This document shows positions 60,470-64,000 of a stretch of 64,000 bases of DNA, piece by piece. Numbering within the stretch: the first letter of the stretch is position 1; the number at the start of each line of letters is the position of its first letter. The stretch lies in NCBI RefSeq assembly GCF_031801495.1, contig NZ_JAOEGC010000002.1, forward strand, positions 124,001-188,000, in the 5' to 3' direction. Source of the stretch: Agrobacterium tumefaciens_K. GTDB lineage: Bacteria; Pseudomonadota; Alphaproteobacteria; Rhizobiales; Rhizobiaceae. The position numbers were made by a program, and so were the translations under genes. The notes under the pieces are model-generated. The model was not told where the DNA came from. It ran no database searches and saw only the letters and a program-made list of their open reading frames with translations.

Positions 60470-60874
60470 ATGATGACAGCTACCGAGACCATTCGCGCCT
60501 ATTACGATGCCTTCAACCGTCAGGATATGGATGCCTTTCTGGCGCTGCTCAGCGACGACGTGGTGCATGACATCAATCAGGGAGAGCGTCAGGCTGGCAA
60601 GGCCGCTTTCGCGTCTTTCATGAATCACATGAACCGCTGCTACAGGGAAACGCTGACGGATATGGTCATCATGGCAAGCGAGGATGGAAAGCGCGCCTCC
60701 GCGGAGTTTGTGGTCAACGGCGAATATCTGGCAACAGATGAAGGCTTGCCGGAAGCCAATGGCCAGAAATACGTGCTGCCAGCCGGTGCCTTCTTCGATC
60801 TGAAGGATGGCAAGGTTGCCCGTGTGACGAACTATTATAACCTCAACGACTGGATTGCTCAGGTCGGTGCATAA
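60470..60874 (+). CDS. NTF2/SnoaL-like (ketosteroid isomerase-related) protein
   Basis: 134 residues from MMTATETIRAYYDAFNRQDM with GGAGAAG directly upstream. The SnoaL-like cone fold is suggested by FLALLSDDVVHDINQGERQA, GKAAFASFMNHMNRCYRETL and FFDLKDGKVARVTNYYNLND. Such small proteins are isomerases, hydrolases or binding proteins with diverse ligands; none can be named here. It lies 58 bp from the divergent GNAT gene and 72 bp before the regulator gene. Confidence 0.82.
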   Translation: MMTATETIRAYYDAFNRQDMDAFLALLSDDVVHDINQGERQAGKAAFASFMNHMNRCYRETLTDMVIMASEDGKRASAEFVVNGEYLATDEGLPEANGQKYVLPAGAFFDLKDGKVARVTNYYNLNDWIAQVGA

Positions 60875-60946
60875 GGCGACCAGCGCATGCATCATCTTTC
60901 CATTATGATGGATATTGACTCCAGTATATGAGAGTGCAATTCTCTT

Positions 60947-61528
60947 ATGATGGAAAATGAAGATGCCATTCTTGAACGATCGATCGGTGAGCGCATCAAA
61001 ACGCTGCGCTCACGCAATGCCCTGACGCTGGATCAGCTTGCGTCCGCCTCCGGCGTCAGCCGTGCCATGATCTCGCGCATCGAGCGCGGCGAGGCCAGCC
61101 CTACGGCATCGCTTCTCGCCCGCATCTGTTCGGCTCTGGGTCTCTCCCTTTCGGGTTTCTTCGCGCAAGACGAGGATGTCGTTTCGCCATTGGTGCGTCG
61201 GGATCAGCAGCAGCTCTGGAAAGATCCTGACACGGGCTATGTGCGCCGCGCCATTTCCCCGCCGCGTGTCGGTTCCGATGTCGATATCGTTGAAGTCGAG
61301 TTTCCGGCAGTTGCGCGCGTCAGCTTTCCCCCGCACGCCGCAAGCAGCGGCATGACGCAATATGTCTGGCTGTTCGAAGGTGCTCTGGAAATGACGACGG
61401 GCGGCGAAACGCATCGTCTGGCGCCGGGTGATTGCCTGTTCATGCCGGTGGGAGAGGGACACACCTTTTACAATCCGTCCGATAGGCCAGCACGCTACGC
61501 GGTCGTGCTGGATCGCAGATCACGCTGA
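60947..61528 (+). CDS. XRE-family regulator with C-terminal cupin domain
   Basis: 193 residues. Residues 10-70 form a Cro/CI-type HTH (ERIKTLRSRNALTLDQLASA, GVSRAMISRIERGEASPTAS), residues 100-190 a cupin (FPPHAASSGMTQYVWLFEGA, HRLAPGDCLFMPVGEGHTFY). This architecture often senses a small metabolite and controls an adjacent enzyme gene. The GNAT gene follows 19 bp downstream, so they are probably co-transcribed. The promoter must lie in the 72 bp upstream, where a CCAT-TATG-ATGG dyad is visible. Confidence 0.88.
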   Translation: MMENEDAILERSIGERIKTLRSRNALTLDQLASASGVSRAMISRIERGEASPTASLLARICSALGLSLSGFFAQDEDVVSPLVRRDQQQLWKDPDTGYVRRAISPPRVGSDVDIVEVEFPAVARVSFPPHAASSGMTQYVWLFEGALEMTTGGETHRLAPGDCLFMPVGEGHTFYNPSDRPARYAVVLDRRSR

Positions 61529-61547
61529 TATTTTGCCAGGAGTTTTT

Positions 61548-62075
61548 ATGACCAGCATTCGTGTGTTGAACCGTCAGGAGACGATCGATGCGTTGCCCGA
61601 TCTCTGCGAGGTTCTTTCTGACTGTGTGAATGGCGGTGCGTCCGTCGGTTTCATGCTGCCTTTCACGCCTGCCGATGCCGAGCCGTTCTGGCGCTCCGTG
61701 GCTGATACGGTAGGTGAAGGCGGCACCATCCATGCCGTGGCGGAAGTGGAAGGCAAAGTGGTTGGAACCGTGCAGATCGGCCTTGCATCGAAGCCGAACC
61801 AGCCGCATCGCGGTGATCTGATGAAACTGCTCGTGCATCGCTCCGCACGCGGACTGGGCCTGTCGCGTCTGCTCATGACGGCAGTCGAGGAAGAAGCGGC
61901 AAGGCGTGGCCGCACTCTTCTGGTGCTTGATACCGCGACGGGCAGCGATGCCGAAGCGATTTATCCTCGCTTCGGCTGGGAACGTGTTGGCGTCATTCCC
62001 GATTATGCGCTGTTTCCGGACGGCAGCTACTGTGGCACCACTCTGTTCTACAAGCGGATCGGCGAGAGCCTGTGA
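61548..62075 (+). CDS. GNAT-family N-acetyltransferase
   Basis: 175 residues from MTSIRVLNRQETIDALPDLC with AGGAG upstream. The GNAT acetyl-CoA site is MKLLVHRSARGLGLSRLLMT, followed by RRGRTLLVLDTATGSDAEAI and YPRFGWERVGVIPDYALFPD, typical of the group that acetylates amino-compound antibiotics or small amines. It sits 19 bp behind the XRE-cupin regulator, which probably controls it. Substrate unknown. Confidence 0.88.
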   Translation: MTSIRVLNRQETIDALPDLCEVLSDCVNGGASVGFMLPFTPADAEPFWRSVADTVGEGGTIHAVAEVEGKVVGTVQIGLASKPNQPHRGDLMKLLVHRSARGLGLSRLLMTAVEEEAARRGRTLLVLDTATGSDAEAIYPRFGWERVGVIPDYALFPDGSYCGTTLFYKRIGESL

Positions 62076-62129
62076 AGCAAAGGTATCTCCGGTTTTCCGT
62101 GCAGATATGCGGCAATACGACGGCCCGTC

Positions 62130-63206
62130 TTACTGGCCGGGTTTCAGCGTGCGGTTGAAGGCAGAAACGATCATCGTTTCCAGTTCTTTGTGAATATCAC
62201 TGCGCTCGCGGGTTCCTGCAGGTTCGCAGATCGGATCACGCTCACCGACGGATTTGAGGAACGCCGCCGCACCCGGCTTGCAAACCGGCAGGAAGCTGAA
62301 GTGATCGGCCTCGTTCACCTGAGCATAGGTTGAATTCTGAACATCCTTTGCCAGCTGGTCCGACAAGACGGAGATCGGAATCTTGCCAACGCTGCCAAGA
62401 TTGATGAAGGCCAGCGGAATGTCGATTTTCCTCAGACTTTCCGACGTGAACGCCACTTCCAGACCCGGATCGACAAGAACCGCCGAGCGAATGCGCTGAT
62501 CGCGGTTCGATTGCTCGAAGCGTACCTTGTCGACGGTGCGCAGATCGAATTTCGGAACGCTGACCGCTTCGCCGTTCATGTAGGCTCGGCCTCCCGAAAA
62601 CCACTCGCAATCCATGGAGCTGGCGTAATCCTCGCAATATTGCACATAGGCGTCCAGATCGGCGCGCGCACCGGAAATTTCCATGGCCGCACTTGCGCCG
62701 AGGGAAAAGCCGAGAACGCCGATCTTGTCGGCATCGATTGCATTCGCCCAATCCTTGTTCGATGTCAGGGCGGTCACAAGGGTAGAAAGATCGTCTGTGC
62801 GCTCCCAGATTTTCGGGGTGTCGGCGGGCGTGGAATCACCGCTTGTCGTGCCGGGATGGTTGGTACCCGCAACGATGAAACCTTCGCTTGCGAGTTTGGT
62901 CGCGATCCATGCCATGCCTTCTGCCCGCGAACCGGAGCCGTGTGAGATCAGGACAAGCGGAAATCGCCCGCGTTTGACCTCGGCATCTTCAAGAGCCGGT
63001 GCACCTTCAAAAATCCGGTTGTCACCGGACATGACTGGCGTGCCGTTCTGTCCGGTGGACGGGTACCATATGGTTACGGCCAGATCTTTTGCCCGCGCCT
63101 GCGACGACACGGTGGTGGTCTTCAGGCCGACGGCATCGGCTGCGAAAGCAGGGTTGCAGAATAGAGAACCGGCCAAAAGGGCGGCAAGGGTGATGTTCGG
63201 TGTCAT
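62130..63206 (-). CDS. Secreted alpha/beta hydrolase (dienelactone hydrolase/PAF-acetylhydrolase-like)
   Basis: 358 residues from MTPNITLAALLAGSLFCNPA, with a GAGAGG ribosome site; an upstream ATG exists. The signal peptide is cleaved near AFAADAV. The hydrolase core has RFPLVLISHGSGSRAEGMAW (oxyanion region), the nucleophile elbow GVLGFSLGASAAM (Ser), and a catalytic His candidate in EADHFSFLP. Four cysteines in YVQYCEDYASSMDCEWF and the C-terminal region suggest disulfides. It is periplasmic; the ester or lactone substrate is unknown. Confidence 0.83.
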   Translation of the reverse strand: MTPNITLAALLAGSLFCNPAFAADAVGLKTTTVSSQARAKDLAVTIWYPSTGQNGTPVMSGDNRIFEGAPALEDAEVKRGRFPLVLISHGSGSRAEGMAWIATKLASEGFIVAGTNHPGTTSGDSTPADTPKIWERTDDLSTLVTALTSNKDWANAIDADKIGVLGFSLGASAAMEISGARADLDAYVQYCEDYASSMDCEWFSGGRAYMNGEAVSVPKFDLRTVDKVRFEQSNRDQRIRSAVLVDPGLEVAFTSESLRKIDIPLAFINLGSVGKIPISVLSDQLAKDVQNSTYAQVNEADHFSFLPVCKPGAAAFLKSVGERDPICEPAGTRERSDIHKELETMIVSAFNRTLKPGQ

Positions 63207-63309
63207 GAGAGCCTCTCTGTTTGACAAATCGATGGCTCCGTTTTCTCTTATCGGCGGATAAATGCGTCCTTGATCGCGTTACAGGTCGTGCTCGAACGCG
63301 ATCTGGTTC

Positions 63310-64000
63310 ATGAAGGAAGCCATAGTCTCGTTTGCGGATACCGATGTGCTTTTCATTCCTTTGCCCTTCGTCGTTGCGCTGCTGCTGTGCCTCATGTTCA
63401 TTGTCTTCGTTCGAAGCCGAAGTGAGCTGCGAGCCAACAGGGCATTTCTTGCGTTGATCGCGCTTTGCGCCGTGCAGTCCATTCTGGTCGGTTTGCGATG
63501 GGGGTATGGCGTTGAAACGATGCGGTATGTTCTGCCGGTACTGGCGGCATGCCTGCCGCCGCTGACCTATGCGGCGTTTCACAGCCTGATCGGGATGACT
63601 CCCGCCAGCCGAAGGGCAATGCTGGCGGTTTTTGTTTCCTCGCCGCTGATCGTGCTTCTGCTGCTTCTGGTCTTTCCCCTTCTCATCGATCTCGCCCTCA
63701 TCGTCATCTTTGTCGGCTACGCGGTGGCGTTGCTGCTTCTGGCAAGAAAGGGGCCGGACGGGTTGGATGAGGCGCAGTTTGCCAGTGCCGCTTCCGCACA
63801 TCGTGCGCTGGTGATTGCAGCGTTTGCCTTGTGTGCTTCAGCTGTGTTCGACCTCCTGGTGTTTCTGGATTTTGAGTGGACACGCGGTGCAAACGCGGCG
63901 GCCCTGGTCAGCAATGCCAACCTTCTGGGTCTGCTTCTGATCGGCCTGATGGCGCTGGTGGCTGGCAACAGCAAGCCGTCTCAGCTCGTTGTTGAGTCGA
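63310..64000 (+). CDS. Multi-helix membrane protein, partial at window end (possible membrane-bound AraC-type regulator)
   Basis: The frame from the ATG at 63310 (MKEAIVSFADTDVLFIPLPF) stays open to the window edge, about 230 codons. It has about six or seven hydrophobic helices separated by short Arg-rich loops (VFVRSRSELRANRAF, GMTPASRRAMLAV). This layout resembles the N-terminal membrane domain of AraC-type regulators with a C-terminal HTH, but the C-terminus is not in the window, so this is a guess. No good ribosome site is seen. It is divergent from the hydrolase gene across 103 bp. Confidence 0.5.
   Translation, partial: MKEAIVSFADTDVLFIPLPFVVALLLCLMFIVFVRSRSELRANRAFLALIALCAVQSILVGLRWGYGVETMRYVLPVLAACLPPLTYAAFHSLIGMTPASRRAMLAVFVSSPLIVLLLLLVFPLLIDLALIVIFVGYAVALLLLARKGPDGLDEAQFASAASAHRALVIAAFALCASAVFDLLVFLDFEWTRGANAAALVSNANLLGLLLIGLMALVAGNSKPSQLVVES

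Noticed and set aside
60947..62075. Toxin-antitoxin reading of the XRE and GNAT genes
   Set aside because: The XRE protein has a cupin sensor and the GNAT lacks TacT-like small size and pattern; a metabolite-responsive pair fits better.
1..64000. Mobile elements, CRISPR arrays, phage or integrative element ends
   Set aside because: No transposase, integrase, repeat-spacer series or tRNA-linked direct repeats were seen; the tRNA-Leu gene has no duplicated 3' end nearby.

Overview
This window looks like chromosomal DNA of an Agrobacterium/Rhizobium-group alphaproteobacterium. Pointers are a Rrf2-type iron regulator with the exact RirA architecture, a Ctp/Tad pilus locus in the Agrobacterium ctp order, a C-P lyase operon, a YejABEF peptide importer, and high-GC coding with frequent ATGA or TGATG gene overlaps. 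I see no phage, insertion sequence, integron or CRISPR array. Base and codon use looks even, so this reads as core chromosome with a few small accessory or decaying spots.

Layout: 1-4951, C-P lyase genes phnGHIJKL (minus; phnL cut by the edge) with divergent regulator phnF. 4976-8510, dapB, an overlapping glk-mgsA pair and mepA. 8725-14659, yejABEF. 14764-18891, a DadA-like oxidoreductase, then a glutamine synthetase-like ligase and a PuuB-like oxidase. 18888-24475, gluconokinase, a four-gene OsmF/YehZ-type osmoprotectant ABC importer and an AbrB-family membrane protein. 24647-26339, rirA divergent from a ferric-iron binding protein gene. 26391-26970, fused remnants of two dead genes. 27049-30937, mmsA divergent from a small monooxygenase and a LysR regulator, then an EamA exporter. 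31247-35827, DUF475 membrane protein, MarR regulator, NlpC/P60 hydrolase, a small secreted protein and pncB. 35869-37263, an M17 aminopeptidase. 37502-48148, the Tad/Ctp type IVb pilus locus. 48374-48460, tRNA-Leu(CAG). 48581-64000, mixed metabolic, transport and regulatory genes including lepA, a MocR regulator and an overlapping nitrilase/GNAT pair.

How genes work together: PhnG-L break phosphonate C-P bonds under PhnF. YejABEF imports peptides. The ligase and PuuB-like oxidase fit gamma-glutamylated amine catabolism. RirA and the binding-protein gene share a dyad containing an Irr-type (ICE) motif. The pilus locus is complete: pilin, prepilin peptidase, secretin and pilotin-like lipoprotein, ATPase, two inner-membrane platform proteins, a localisation ATPase and a TPR lipoprotein. 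Its promoters carry one perfect and several near-perfect CtrA motifs (TTAA-N7-TTAA).

Most interesting points: a 31-residue membrane microprotein ORF with a good ribosome site, antisense in the only large gap of the phn operon; a three-arm switchable hairpin between pilin and prepilin peptidase; a perfect CtrA box before cpaB; the ICE-type dyad at rirA; a strong sigma-54 promoter match with a structured leader; a coupled 33-codon leader ORF before the DUF475 gene; and a deletion with microhomology that fused DUF898 and M48 peptidase remnants. Functions are read from sequence and memory of families; no searches were run.
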